NCBI RefSeq assembly: GCF_014357575.1
Contig: NZ_JACONW010000025.1
Span: forward strand, 1 to 50,837
Origin: Pseudomonas folii
GTDB lineage: Bacteria > Pseudomonadota > Gammaproteobacteria > Pseudomonadales > Pseudomonadaceae
Direction: 5' to 3'
DNA length: 50,837 nt
Shown: positions 25,089-34,317 of the stretch, piece after piece
Layout of the letters: each line of letters starts with the position of its first letter
Numbering within the stretch: the first letter of the stretch is position 1
Position numbers and translations under genes: made by a program
Notes under the pieces: model-generated
The model's input: only the letters and a program-made list of their open reading frames with translations
What the model was told of the DNA's origin: nothing
Databases searched by the model: none

Positions 25089-26399
25089 ATGCGAACCTCA
25101 TCCAACCAGCCGCGTCGCGCGGCTGCCGCGGCATTCATCGGGACCACCATCGAGTTCTACGACTTCTACATCTACGCTACAGCCGCCGCGCTGATCCTGG
25201 GCCAGGTGTTTTTCCCCAGCGATACGCCCGGCCTGAGCACCCTTGCCGCCTTTGGCACTTTCGCGGTGGGGTTCATCGCACGGCCCATGGCCGGGATGGT
25301 GTTCGGCCATCTGGGGGATCGTCTTGGCCGGAAAAAGATGTTGCTGTTCACGATGCTGTTGATGGGGCTCGCGACTACCGGGATCGGCTTGTTGCCAAGC
25401 TACGCCAGCGCCGGTATCTGGGCACCCATTGGTCTGGTCGCGCTGCGCATCGTGCAAGGCATTTCGGTCGGTGGCGAATGGGGCGGCGCGGTGCTGATGG
25501 CCAGCGAACATGCGCCCAAGGGTCGCAAGACGTTCTACGCCTCGTTTGCGCAATTGGGCAGCCCCGCCGGTTTGCTGCTGGCGTTAATTGCCTTCCGATT
25601 GGTGACATCTCTGGAGCCCGCTGAATTTGCCGACTGGGGCTGGCGTTTACCGTTCCTCGCCAGTGGCGTACTGATGCTGATTGGCCTGGCGATCCGCTTT
25701 GGCGTTGAAGAGTCACCGGAATTCAAAGAAGTCGCCGAGAAAGGCGAAACTGCCAAATACCCGGTCCTGGATGTGCTGCGCACCTGCTGGCGGCAGATTT
25801 TCTTCGCCGCCTGTGCGGTGACCATCGGCTCGGCGGGGTTTTTCTTCACCAACACCTTCATGATCACTTACGTGACCCAGTATCAGGGCATCTCCCGGGC
25901 GACCATTCTGGATTGCCTGTTTATCGTGACCGTCCTGCAATTCATTTCCCAGCCCATCAGCGCATTGCTGGCTGAGCGTATCGGCGAAGGCCGGTTCCTG
26001 ATGTTGACCGCCCTGCTCTCGATGTTCATGCCCTACCCGATGTTTCTGTTGGTCGGCACTCAGAATCTCGCGTTGATGACCCTGGGTATCGCGATGGCCG
26101 TGATCACCCTGTCAGCACTCTACGCGGTGATTGCCGGTTACATGGCGCAGGCATTCCCGGCGCACCTGCGTTACAGCGGGATTTCCATCGCCTACCAGCT
26201 GATCTGTGCGATTGCCGGTGGCAGCACGCCCATCATCGGTACGTTGCTGGCGACTCACTACGCCGGGCAGTGGCTGCCTTTGGCGATTTTCTTCAGTGTG
26301 CTGGCAGGCATTTCGCTGTTTGGCGTCTGTGGTCTGGCGCGTCTGCGCGGTGACGACAACACCACGCAGCAGCCAGCGTTCAACAAGGAGCTTTCATGA
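25089..26399 (+). CDS. MFS transporter, MHS family
   Basis: A 436-residue carrier with 12 helices. AFIGTTIEFYDFYIYATAAALILGQVFFP, GHLGDRLGRKKMLLFTMLLMG and RIVQGISVGGEWGGAVLMASEHAP are diagnostic of the metabolite:H+ symporter family. It opens an operon with class II aldolase-like, 2-hydroxyacid dehydrogenase and M20 amidohydrolase genes, and overlaps the first of these by four bases (ATGA). It probably imports the organic acid degraded by those enzymes. The divergent LysR gene is the likely regulator. The substrate is unknown; the family includes citrate, shikimate and dicarboxylate carriers. Confidence 0.9.
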   Translation: MRTSSNQPRRAAAAAFIGTTIEFYDFYIYATAAALILGQVFFPSDTPGLSTLAAFGTFAVGFIARPMAGMVFGHLGDRLGRKKMLLFTMLLMGLATTGIGLLPSYASAGIWAPIGLVALRIVQGISVGGEWGGAVLMASEHAPKGRKTFYASFAQLGSPAGLLLALIAFRLVTSLEPAEFADWGWRLPFLASGVLMLIGLAIRFGVEESPEFKEVAEKGETAKYPVLDVLRTCWRQIFFAACAVTIGSAGFFFTNTFMITYVTQYQGISRATILDCLFIVTVLQFISQPISALLAERIGEGRFLMLTALLSMFMPYPMFLLVGTQNLALMTLGIAMAVITLSALYAVIAGYMAQAFPAHLRYSGISIAYQLICAIAGGSTPIIGTLLATHYAGQWLPLAIFFSVLAGISLFGVCGLARLRGDDNTTQQPAFNKELS

Positions 26400-27151
26400 A
26401 TACCCCGGATTCTATCGATGCTGTGGAATGGCAGGCCCGCTGCGAACTGGCTGCGTTGTATCGGCTGGTGGCGCACTTCCGCATGACTGATTTGATCGAC
26501 ACGCACATCAGCCTGCGTATCCCCGGTCCCGCACATCACTTCCTGATCAACCGCTACGGGGTGATCTTCGACCGGATGAGAGCCAGCGATCTGGTGCGCA
26601 TCGATCAGCATGGTCAGGTGGTCAATGGTGACCTGGAAAACAGTCGGGTCAATGCCGCAGGCTTCGTTGTCCACTCCGCGATCCATATGGCCCGAGAAGA
26701 CCTGAACTGCGTGATTCATACCCACACCGCAGCCGGTATGGCAGTTGCCGCGCAGGAACATGGCCTGTTGCCAATCACCCAACATGCGCTGAAGTTCTAC
26801 GGCAAGCTGGGTTATCACACCTACGAAGGCATCGCCCTGTCGCTGGAGGAACGGGAGCGCCTGGTGGCGGATCTCGGCCCTCATAAAGCGATGATTCTGC
26901 GCAACCACGGCCTGTTGGCGGGAGGTGGCAGCGTGGCTCAGGCGTTCCACGAGATACATTTTCTTGAGCGAGCGTGTCAGGCACAGGTTCAAGCCCTGTC
27001 CGGTAACAGTAAACTCGTGCAACCCAGCGAGGAAGTGTGCCGTTTGACAGCCCAGCAGTTTGATCGCGATGAAGCCGCAGAGATCATTCAGTTGAGCTGG
27101 AAAGCAGCACTCACCTTGATCGAAGACCAACGCGAGTCCTACTGCTCATGA
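26396..27151 (+). CDS. Class II aldolase/adducin family protein
   Basis: A 251-residue protein of the class II aldolase fold. The three zinc-binding histidines are H108 and H110 (CVIHTHTAAG) and H171 (ILRNHGLL). The catalytic glutamate of fuculose- and rhamnulose-phosphate aldolases aligns with H93 in NAAGFVVHSAIHM. This Glu-less subgroup is common beside organic-acid genes, and its members may act as decarboxylases or aldolases on non-phosphorylated substrates. The start overlaps the transporter stop by four bases, and the dehydrogenase start overlaps its own stop by four, so the genes are translationally coupled. The exact reaction is not known. Confidence 0.88.
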   Translation: MNTPDSIDAVEWQARCELAALYRLVAHFRMTDLIDTHISLRIPGPAHHFLINRYGVIFDRMRASDLVRIDQHGQVVNGDLENSRVNAAGFVVHSAIHMAREDLNCVIHTHTAAGMAVAAQEHGLLPITQHALKFYGKLGYHTYEGIALSLEERERLVADLGPHKAMILRNHGLLAGGGSVAQAFHEIHFLERACQAQVQALSGNSKLVQPSEEVCRLTAQQFDRDEAAEIIQLSWKAALTLIEDQRESYCS

Positions 27152-28077
27152 CCACCGTCGTCCTGTTGACCAATGACACCGTTCTAGACAGCGAACTGCA
27201 AGCCGCATTCGCCCGTATTGCGCCTGAACTCAAGGTGGTACTGCCCGATGACCCGGCCGCCGCCGAGGCGCAAATCGCCGCCTGCTGGTATCCGCCCGCA
27301 GGCAGCATGGCGAGCCTGTCCAACCTGCGACTGGTGCACTCGGTGGCTGCCGGGGTCGATCATTTGCGCACTGACCCGAGTCGAGCGGATCTTCCCGCCT
27401 GCCGCGTGGTGGACCCTGACCATAGGCGCGGGATGACCGAATACGTGCGCTGGGCAGTACTGCATTTTCATCGTGATTTTGATCGCGTGGCTGCGCAGCA
27501 ACGCCACAGTGCGTGGCAGCGTTATCCACAGCGGCCCGCAGGTCAATTCAAGGTGGGCGTCATGGGCCTGGGTTCGCTGGGCGCAGCGATTGCCAGTGAT
27601 CTGGCCGGTGCTGGCTACGCCGTGAGTGGCTGGGCACGCAGCCCGCGAGAAATCCCGGGCGTGGTCTGTCATCACGGTGACGGACAGTTCAATGGATTCC
27701 TCGACGGACTGGACATGCTGGTCAACCTGCTGCCTTTGACTGACGCTACCCGAGGCATCCTGTGCAGCAAGACCTTTGCCGCTCTGGCTCCTGGCGCGGT
27801 GGTCGTCAATGCCGGACGCGGGCAGCACCTGATCGTTGATGACTTGCAACAGGCGCTGGCCAGCGGGCATCTGCGCGGCGCGGTGCTGGACGTGTTCGAT
27901 CAGGAGCCGTTGCCGGTCGATGATCCTTTGTGGCAGATGCCGGGCGTGATCATCACCCCGCACATGGCCTCCGCAGCCTCCGACGATTGCATTGCGCAGC
28001 AGGTCGCGGAAAACGCCCGCCGCCTGATCAATGGCGAACCCCTGAATAACCCGGTGGACCCGACACTGGGCTACTGA
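27148..28077 (+). CDS. D-2-hydroxyacid dehydrogenase (GhrA-like)
   Basis: A 309-residue NAD(P)H-dependent D-isomer 2-hydroxyacid dehydrogenase resembling glyoxylate/hydroxypyruvate reductase A. The nucleotide motif is GLGSLG (140-145). Catalytic residues are R224 (NAGRGQHL), E253 (VFDQEPLP) and H272 (IITPHMAS). It should interconvert a 2-oxo acid and a D-2-hydroxy acid in the cytoplasm. It is coupled to the class II aldolase-like gene by a four-base overlap and followed 23 bases later by an M20 amidohydrolase. The pairing suggests that a 2-oxo acid arises from the aldolase-like step, or the reverse. Confidence 0.9.
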   Translation: MTTVVLLTNDTVLDSELQAAFARIAPELKVVLPDDPAAAEAQIAACWYPPAGSMASLSNLRLVHSVAAGVDHLRTDPSRADLPACRVVDPDHRRGMTEYVRWAVLHFHRDFDRVAAQQRHSAWQRYPQRPAGQFKVGVMGLGSLGAAIASDLAGAGYAVSGWARSPREIPGVVCHHGDGQFNGFLDGLDMLVNLLPLTDATRGILCSKTFAALAPGAVVVNAGRGQHLIVDDLQQALASGHLRGAVLDVFDQEPLPVDDPLWQMPGVIITPHMASAASDDCIAQQVAENARRLINGEPLNNPVDPTLGY

Positions 28078-28100
28078 AGCGACATACAAAAGGTTGAGTG

Positions 28101-29330
28101 ATGAACGTACTTGAATCCAACGGCGAGCGCCTCTGGGCCAGCCTGATGGACATGGCCAGAATCGGTGCCACAGCCAAAGGCGGCAACTGCCGCCTGGCCC
28201 TGTCTACGGAGGACAAAGCGGGTCGGGAGCTGTTCATGAGCTGGTGTCGGGAGGCAGGCATGACCCTGAGCTTCGATGCGATCGGTAACCTGTTCGCCCG
28301 CCGCGCCGGACTGGACGACACGCTTGATCCGATCGTGATGGGCAGCCATCTGGACACCCAGCCCAAAGGTGGTCGCTTCGATGGCATCTACGGTGTCTTG
28401 AGCGGGCTGGAAGTGGTTCGCTGTCTGAACGAGCAAGGCATCCAGAGCCAGCGCCCGATCGAGATTGCGGTCTGGACCAACGAAGAAGGTGCGCGCTTCA
28501 CGCCTGCGATGTTTGGTTCTGCGGTATTCACCGGCAGCCTGGAATTACAGACCGCGCTGGACGCCTGCGATGCGGACGGTATCAGCGTCGCTCAAGCGCT
28601 GGACGCCACCGGGCATGTGGGTGAGCAACCCTTCAAACGTCCTTTCGATGCGTATTTTGAAGCGCACATCGAACAGGGCCCGATCCTTGAAGATAACGGC
28701 ATCCCGGTGGGCGTGGTGACGGGTGGCCAGGCGATTTGCTGGCTGGACGTGCAGGTCAAAGGCCAGAGCGCCCATGCCGGGACCACACCGATGAAACTGC
28801 GCAAGGACGCCCTGTTTGGCGTGGCGCAAATGGCTGCGCAACTTGAAGCCCTGGCCGATGAGTTCGCGCCCAAAGGGCTGGTGACCATCGGCCAGTTGAG
28901 CATCGCCAAATCGTCGCGCAATACCATCGCAGGCAGCGTGAACTTCACGGTCGATTTACGTCACCACGAAGACGAACAGATTGCGCTCATGGAACAGCAG
29001 GTCCAACAGCGTTTCCAGCAAGTGGCTGACGCTCGCGGGTTGACCCTGAACATACAGCGCCACTGGCTCAGTCCGGCCACTCCGTTCGACAAGGACTGCG
29101 TCGCCGCAGTGCGCCGTGCCGTCGAAGCGCTGGGGTATCCGCATCAGGACATCGTCAGCGGCGCAGGCCACGACGCTATCCTGCTGGCTCGACACTGCCC
29201 AACCACCATGGTGTTCATCCCATGTGTTGGCGGGTTGAGTCATAACGAGGCCGAGGATATCTTCCCGGAAGATGCACGGATGGGGTGCGATGTGCTGCTG
29301 AATGCCATTGTCGAACGGATTCAGCGATAA
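28101..29330 (+). CDS. Zn-dependent amidohydrolase (allantoate amidohydrolase / N-carbamoyl-L-amino acid hydrolase type)
   Basis: A 409-residue M20 family hydrolase of the AllC/HyuC/beta-ureidopropionase branch. Metal ligands lie in MGSHLDTQPKGGRFDG (about residues 75-90), WTNEEGARFTP (about 125-135) and HIEQGPILE. The dimerisation domain contains GQSAHAGTTPM. The final HNEAED motif is conserved. It cleaves an N-carbamoyl (ureido) group or similar amide, releasing ammonia and CO2 or an amino acid. The ATG at 28101 is preceded by AGGTTGAG; an in-frame GTG sits directly before it. It is the last gene of the MHS transporter operon. No hydantoinase or allantoinase is nearby. Confidence 0.9.
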   Translation: MNVLESNGERLWASLMDMARIGATAKGGNCRLALSTEDKAGRELFMSWCREAGMTLSFDAIGNLFARRAGLDDTLDPIVMGSHLDTQPKGGRFDGIYGVLSGLEVVRCLNEQGIQSQRPIEIAVWTNEEGARFTPAMFGSAVFTGSLELQTALDACDADGISVAQALDATGHVGEQPFKRPFDAYFEAHIEQGPILEDNGIPVGVVTGGQAICWLDVQVKGQSAHAGTTPMKLRKDALFGVAQMAAQLEALADEFAPKGLVTIGQLSIAKSSRNTIAGSVNFTVDLRHHEDEQIALMEQQVQQRFQQVADARGLTLNIQRHWLSPATPFDKDCVAAVRRAVEALGYPHQDIVSGAGHDAILLARHCPTTMVFIPCVGGLSHNEAEDIFPEDARMGCDVLLNAIVERIQR

Positions 29331-29478
29331 CAAACTGAGCGGGCAAGCCCAGAACGCGGGCCGATCATGATCTCACGCTCATGGACGGCCCGTGGAACCG
29401 AATCTATTCGGAAGGCGGTATTCCAGGCCGTATATAAACTGCGGAAGTACCGGCCCTTTCGCGAATGAATTCTCTCCT

Positions 29479-29527
29479 GCGGGGATTGGGTTTGCAGACG
29501 AATATTGAACCGCCACCTAATCCCCGC
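29479..29527. repeat. Inverted repeat between convergent genes
   Basis: GCGGGGATTGGG (29479-29490) and CCTAATCCCCGC (29516-29527) pair with one mismatch around a 25-base loop. It lies between convergent hydrolase and GntR genes and may end transcription, but no T run follows on either strand. The rest of the 226-base gap shows nothing clear. Confidence 0.4.
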
Positions 29528-29556
29528 TCACGGCGCGTAGCCAGTCTGCACGGATC

Positions 29557-30327
29557 CTACCGAATCTCATTGACGTACATGAAGTGCTCAGTGCTCGCGC
29601 GCTGGTGGGTCATCATGACCGGCGTGGCGGCCTGATCGAATGACACCGCATCAATGATCATCACTGCATGGGGCGCGATCAGTTCCAGCAGTGCGCAATC
29701 CTCGTCATTGGCCAGACCAGCCGTCAGTTGCTCCCGCACAGCAGCAACACGCAGACCGTACTGCTCAAGCAGATAACGATAGAGCAACTCCGGCAGTTCG
29801 TCCGGGCCAGGAAAGTCCGGGACTTTACTGGCCACAATCGTGAACTGCTCATGCATCGCAGGCACGCCGTCGATGCTGCGCAGGCGGTGCAAGCGATAGA
29901 CCGGACTGCCCTCTTCGATCAGCAGCTTTTCCGCATCGTTCGCACTGGCCTCACCCAATTGGTAATCAAGCAATACCGTGCGCGATTTCAGCAGCGCGCC
30001 TTCCTTGTTGTGCAAGCGGAAGTACTGGAAGAAATAGCGCAGGTTGTGCAACGGAGCCCAGCCGGTTACCACGGTGCCCGTTTTGCGTCTGCGCATCAGC
30101 ATCCCCTCGGACACCAGCTCGGCCAATGCGCGCCGGATGGTGCCGACTGACACGCCGAAATCGGCCGCCAAAGCATTCTCACTGGGTATCACCGTGCCGC
30201 TTGCCCACTCGCCGAGGAGGATTGCCTCGGAAATATGCCGTTTGACTACCTCATAAAGGGGCGCGCTGTCGTTTTCGCTCAGGCGCGAGAAATTCACAGG
30301 TGCAAGCGGCGGGTTGCTGTCTGTCAT
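29557..30327 (-). CDS. GntR-family (HutC/UTRA) transcriptional regulator
   Basis: A 256-residue HutC-subfamily regulator. The winged helix covers about residues 20-90 (APLYEVVKRHISEAILLGEWASGTVIPSENALAADFGVSVGTIRRALAELVSEGMLMRRRKTGTVV), and the C-terminal UTRA ligand-binding domain contains PVYRLHRLRSIDGVPAMHEQFTI. It is divergent from the M20-ABC-M20 operon with 70 bases between the start codons, so it is the probable repressor. The intergenic segment contains AACTATAAACTATATAG (30361-30377), whose CTATATAG is palindromic and could be its operator. The ligand is unknown. Confidence 0.9.
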   Translation of the reverse strand: MTDSNPPLAPVNFSRLSENDSAPLYEVVKRHISEAILLGEWASGTVIPSENALAADFGVSVGTIRRALAELVSEGMLMRRRKTGTVVTGWAPLHNLRYFFQYFRLHNKEGALLKSRTVLLDYQLGEASANDAEKLLIEEGSPVYRLHRLRSIDGVPAMHEQFTIVASKVPDFPGPDELPELLYRYLLEQYGLRVAAVREQLTAGLANDEDCALLELIAPHAVMIIDAVSFDQAATPVMMTHQRASTEHFMYVNEIR

Positions 30328-30397
30328 CTTTTTTCCTTGACGGGCCGTGCGTGGATACTTAACTATAAACTATATAGAAATACATCGAGAGCGAAAA

Positions 30398-31690
30398 ATG
30401 ACGATGAATGCGGCGCTGAAACAGGCACTCGAGTCAATCGAGGCGGATCATGATTCGCTCCTCCATGATCTGCAACGCATGATCGCCGTAGACACCTGTT
30501 TTCCTCCCGGTGCGGGCTACGGCGCGTTCGCCGACCTCATGGATGAGTTGGTCGCGCCGTTAGGCATGGACACCCGACGCGTCACAGTGCCCGAAACGTT
30601 ATGGCAGACCCGCAGCGGCGAAGCCTATGGCGAACGCATCAATCTTGTGGCTCGTCAGCCTGGCGATCAGGAAGTCTGCAGCCTGTATTTCCATGTCGAT
30701 ACCGTACCGCCGGGCGACGGCTGGACTCAGCCGCCGCTGCAACTGACCGAGGTCGAAGGCAAACTCATTGGCCGCGGCACCGCTGATATGAAAGGCAGCA
30801 TCGCCTCCACCCTCGCTGCCTTGCGCGCTGCCCAGCGTTTCAATTTGCCGCTGCGCTACTGCCCATCGTTGTTACTGTGTACTGACGAGGAAGGCGGTTT
30901 GTACCCAGGTATCCGTTATCTGGCCGAACAACAGCTGGTGGAAGGCCATATCCTCAGCTTCAACGGCGGCGCCGCCCCCCGCATCTGGGCGGGCTGCTTT
31001 GGCAGCATCGATCTGAAGATCACGGTCAAAGGCCGCTCCTCGCATTCAGGTGAACCGGTCAATGCAATCAATGCCATTGAACAGAGCCTGCCGCTGCTCA
31101 ATGCATTGCACAGCCTGAAGCTCGACGTGCAAAAACGGGCCTGGCCGATGCCCGCGCCGCCGCACTACAACGGCGCGCCGCTGATTTCACGCATGACGCT
31201 GGCCGCCGCCCACGGTGGTAGCAAAGGATCAACCGTCCCGGCGCAATTCGACATCCTGATCAATCGCCGCTACGCGCCGCAGGAGCCTTACGAACAGGTC
31301 ATGGCTGAGTTGAAAAACTGCATTGAGAGCGCCATGGCGGATAGCGAAGCGTTGTCCTTCGAACATGAAGTGATTGGTCATCTGGCCCCGGTTGCGGACC
31401 CTACCGGTCCGCACTGGCCGCGCTGGCAGGCGGCGCTGGGTGTCGGCTTCGGTTTCACCCCGGAACAGTTTCAGCGCTACGGCTCGTCGAGCAGTTCGGA
31501 CATGGGCTGGGTGCAACAAGCGGGCATCCAGGAAATTCTGCTGGGTGGACTGATCCGCCCGGAAAGCCGTATTCATGCTGCGGACGAGTACACCACCCGC
31601 AGCGATCTGGTGGCGCTGGCGCAATCGATCCTGACCTATCTGGCCGCTGACTTCGTTTCGCCAGCGCTCACTGAGTCACCTGCTGACTGA
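30398..31690 (+). CDS. M20 family metallohydrolase (ArgE/DapE-like)
   Basis: A 430-residue M20 hydrolase of the acetylornithine deacetylase/succinyl-diaminopimelate desuccinylase group. Metal-site motifs are LYFHVDTVPPGDGW, GRGTADMKGSIA and LCTDEEGG. The lid domain carries GRSSHSGEPVNAINA with its conserved histidine. GSSSSDMGWVQQAGI contains a late metal-site region. It should hydrolyse an N-acyl amino acid, dipeptide or similar amide in the cytoplasm. The ATG at 30398 follows GAGAGCG. It opens an operon with a dipeptide-type ABC importer and a second M20 hydrolase. No role in arginine or lysine synthesis is implied. Confidence 0.88.
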   Translation: MTMNAALKQALESIEADHDSLLHDLQRMIAVDTCFPPGAGYGAFADLMDELVAPLGMDTRRVTVPETLWQTRSGEAYGERINLVARQPGDQEVCSLYFHVDTVPPGDGWTQPPLQLTEVEGKLIGRGTADMKGSIASTLAALRAAQRFNLPLRYCPSLLLCTDEEGGLYPGIRYLAEQQLVEGHILSFNGGAAPRIWAGCFGSIDLKITVKGRSSHSGEPVNAINAIEQSLPLLNALHSLKLDVQKRAWPMPAPPHYNGAPLISRMTLAAAHGGSKGSTVPAQFDILINRRYAPQEPYEQVMAELKNCIESAMADSEALSFEHEVIGHLAPVADPTGPHWPRWQAALGVGFGFTPEQFQRYGSSSSSDMGWVQQAGIQEILLGGLIRPESRIHAADEYTTRSDLVALAQSILTYLAADFVSPALTESPAD

Positions 31691-31782
31691 ACACTGGAAA
31701 CACCGAAGACCGGCATCAAGACTGGTTATCGGCTTCTTACCTGGCTGCCCTACGCCCACTCATTGCAAAGTGAAGTATCGCC

Positions 31783-33354
31783 ATGACTACCGTTTTCAGG
31801 CTCAACCGCCGTCGTTTCCTGACCACTTCCGCCATCGTCACCGGCGCGGCCATGCTGCCGTTTTCCGGCACACTCTGGGCCGCCGCTGCGGCTCGCAAAG
31901 GTGGCACGCTGCGTATCAGCGTCGATCAGGCAGTCGGTATGCTCAACCCGCTGCTGGCACGGGTTAATCCCGAGTATCTGCTCAGCGAACTGCTCTATAA
32001 CGGCCTGACCCGTCTGAGTCAGGACATGCAGGCAGAACCGGATCTGGCGCAATCCTGGAGCCACAACGACACGCTGACCGAGTGGACCTTCACGTTGCGC
32101 GGCAACCTGCGCTTCCACGATGGCAGCGCCTGCACCGCCAAGGACGTCGCCGCCAGCCTGCAAGCGATCCTTGATCCAAAAACCGCGTCGCCCGGCCTGC
32201 GCAACATCGGCCCGATTCAAACCGTCGAAGCCCTTGATGACGTGCGCATCAAAATCACCACCAGCGCCCCGTATGCCGACTTGCCTGTGAGCCTGGCCTA
32301 CCCGGACGCCAAGATCGTCCCGGCCGCCATCGTGCAAGGCGATCTGGCGCGGCTGTCCCGCGAAGCGGTGGGTACGGGGCCGTTCAAACTGGTGTCGTTC
32401 GAGCCGGAACGCATGGTCGTGGTTGCCCGCAACGAACACTTTCATGACCCGGAACGCCCGCATCTGGATCGTATCGAAATCCGCGTTTACCCCGATCCGT
32501 CGGCGGAAAGCTCGGCGCTGATGTCGGGCGACATTGACCTGATGCTGTCGGCTCAAGCCACAGAGTTCAGCCGACTCAGTGACGCCAGTGGCGTTAAAGG
32601 TCTGCGCGTGCCTTCCGGACAGTTCCTGAATATCAACATGGCGTGCGACCAGCCACCGTTCAACGATGTGCGAGTTCGTCAGGCGCTGTCTCTTTGTGTT
32701 GACCGCGCCGCCCTCGTGGATTTTGTGGCGGAAGGTTTTGGTACTCCCGGCAATGACACCCCGCTCAATGCTGCCTATCGCTACCACAGCGATATTGCCT
32801 TGCGAGAGGCCAATATCGAGCAGGCGAAAAAACTGCTGGCCGACGCCGGTTATCCCAACGGCCTGGACATCACGCTGGTTGCTTCGGACAAACCGTCCAC
32901 CCGTACCCAGCTGGGTATTGCTGTCCGCGAAATGGCCAAGCCAGCAGGTTTCAACATCAATGTTGCGACCATGGCCAACAGCACTTATCTGGATCAGGTC
33001 TGGAAGAAAGGCAACTTCTATGTCGGCTTCTATAACATGCAGCCCTCCGCCGACGCGGTGTTCTCGCTGTTGTACACGTCGAATGCCGCCTGGAATGAAA
33101 CCCGCTGGAACAACGCCGAGTTTGACGCGGCAGTAACTGCAGCCCGTGGCACCGATGATCCGGTCAAGCGCGCCGCTCTGTACGCCACTGCGCAGAAACT
33201 GATGCATGAGCAGGTGCCATCGCTGATTCCGATGTTCTTCGATGTACTGGCCGCGCAACGCAATTACGTCCAGGGCTATCAATTGCACCCTCGCGGCGCG
33301 GTATTCCGTCTCGATCAGGCGTGGCTGGACGACAGCGCGCCCAAGCGTGGATGA
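31783..33354 (+). CDS. ABC transporter substrate-binding protein, peptide/opine (family 5) type
   Basis: A 523-residue extracellular solute-binding protein of family 5 (DppA/OppA/NikA-like). The N-terminus RLNRRRFLTTSAIVTGAAMLPFSGTLWA is a twin-arginine signal, with probable cleavage after WAAA near residue 35. GGTLRISVDQAVGMLNPLL begins the mature protein, and FHDGSACTAKDVAASLQAILDP and GTGPFKLVSFEPERMVVVARN are family blocks. It captures the ligand in the periplasm for the two permeases and fused ATPase encoded downstream. Export by Tat suggests folding before secretion, which is less common in this family. The ligand is unknown. Confidence 0.92.
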   Translation: MTTVFRLNRRRFLTTSAIVTGAAMLPFSGTLWAAAAARKGGTLRISVDQAVGMLNPLLARVNPEYLLSELLYNGLTRLSQDMQAEPDLAQSWSHNDTLTEWTFTLRGNLRFHDGSACTAKDVAASLQAILDPKTASPGLRNIGPIQTVEALDDVRIKITTSAPYADLPVSLAYPDAKIVPAAIVQGDLARLSREAVGTGPFKLVSFEPERMVVVARNEHFHDPERPHLDRIEIRVYPDPSAESSALMSGDIDLMLSAQATEFSRLSDASGVKGLRVPSGQFLNINMACDQPPFNDVRVRQALSLCVDRAALVDFVAEGFGTPGNDTPLNAAYRYHSDIALREANIEQAKKLLADAGYPNGLDITLVASDKPSTRTQLGIAVREMAKPAGFNINVATMANSTYLDQVWKKGNFYVGFYNMQPSADAVFSLLYTSNAAWNETRWNNAEFDAAVTAARGTDDPVKRAALYATAQKLMHEQVPSLIPMFFDVLAAQRNYVQGYQLHPRGAVFRLDQAWLDDSAPKRG

Positions 33355-33369
33355 AACGAGGATAAACCT

Positions 33370-34317
33370 GTGACTGCTGCTTATCTGACCAAGCGTTTGC
33401 TATTGGTCGTGTACACCCTGCTGATCGTTTCACTGCTGGTCTTTGCCATCACGCAACTGCTCCCGGCAGATGCGGCGGTGACCTTGCTGGGCCAGAACGC
33501 TACGCCTGAAGCCTTGGCAGCGCTGCGCGCCAGGCTCGGGCTGGATCAGCCAGCCTGGCTGCAATTCAGTCACTGGTTGATGGGGGTTCTGCAAGGCGAC
33601 CTGGGTGTCTCGATGCGCAATGGCCAGCCAGTGCTCGGTTCGCTGCTTGATGCGCTGGGCCGCTCGTTATTGCTGGCAAGCTGCTCGTTGCTGCTGATGC
33701 TGGCGGTGGCGATTCCCTTGGGGATCATTGCCGCTGTGCGCCGAGGGCGTCCAGTGGACCTGATTATTGGCGTGCTGTCGTACATCGGCGTGTCGTTGCC
33801 CGAGTTCGTCACCGCCACGCTGCTGGTTCTGCTGTTCGCTGATTTCTGGCAACTGCTACCGGCGACCGGCTATGTGCCGCTGGGCGATAACGTCGTCGAA
33901 GGCATTCGCCACCTGATTCTGCCGACGCTGACAGTGTCGATGATCATGGTTGCCCATGTCTCGCGCATGGTGCGCTCGGAAATGATCGACGTTCTGGAAA
34001 CCGACTACATACGCGCCGCACGCCTCAAGGGCCTCACACGGCGGCGGGTATTGCTGCGTCATGCGCTGCGCAACGGCTTGCTGCCGACCATCACCATTGT
34101 CGCGCTGGACGTTGGCTACCTGCTGGGAGGCATCGTCGTGGTCGAGGAGATTTTCAACATCCCCGGCATCGGCCGCGAATTGCTGGTCGCTGTGGCCGCC
34201 CGGGACTTGCCGGCGATTCAGGGCGGTGTGCTGATCCTTGCCGCTACTTATTGCGTGGTCAACTTTGTGGCTGACCTGACCTATGCCTATCTCGACCGGC
34301 GAATTCAATATGCGTAA
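33370..34317 (+). CDS. ABC transporter permease, DppB-like
   Basis: A 315-residue inner-membrane permease with about six helices. The N-terminal helix (RLLLVVYTLLIVSLLVFAITQLLPADAA) and the long periplasmic loop with ALRARLGLDQPAWLQFSHWLMGVLQGDLGVSMRNGQPV are typical of DppB/OppB/GsiC. The EAA loop reads ETDYIRAARLKGLTRRRVLLRHALRNGLLP, and VVVEEIFNIPGIGRELLVAVAARDLPAIQG is also standard. It starts with GTG, 15 bases after the binding-protein stop; GAGG lies just upstream. It overlaps the next permease gene by eight bases. Confidence 0.93.
   Translation: MTAAYLTKRLLLVVYTLLIVSLLVFAITQLLPADAAVTLLGQNATPEALAALRARLGLDQPAWLQFSHWLMGVLQGDLGVSMRNGQPVLGSLLDALGRSLLLASCSLLLMLAVAIPLGIIAAVRRGRPVDLIIGVLSYIGVSLPEFVTATLLVLLFADFWQLLPATGYVPLGDNVVEGIRHLILPTLTVSMIMVAHVSRMVRSEMIDVLETDYIRAARLKGLTRRRVLLRHALRNGLLPTITIVALDVGYLLGGIVVVEEIFNIPGIGRELLVAVAARDLPAIQGGVLILAATYCVVNFVADLTYAYLDRRIQYA

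Noticed and set aside
30361..30377. CTATATAG palindrome as HutC-type operator
   Set aside because: Only eight bases in an AT-rich promoter; mentioned under the regulator but too weak to list as its own feature.
31750..33288. 512-codon reverse-strand open frame
   Set aside because: It lies fully opposite the substrate-binding-protein gene, which has a Tat signal and family motifs; the antisense frame is low-complexity (rich in Arg, Gly, His, Gln), as expected for a shadow in GC-rich DNA.
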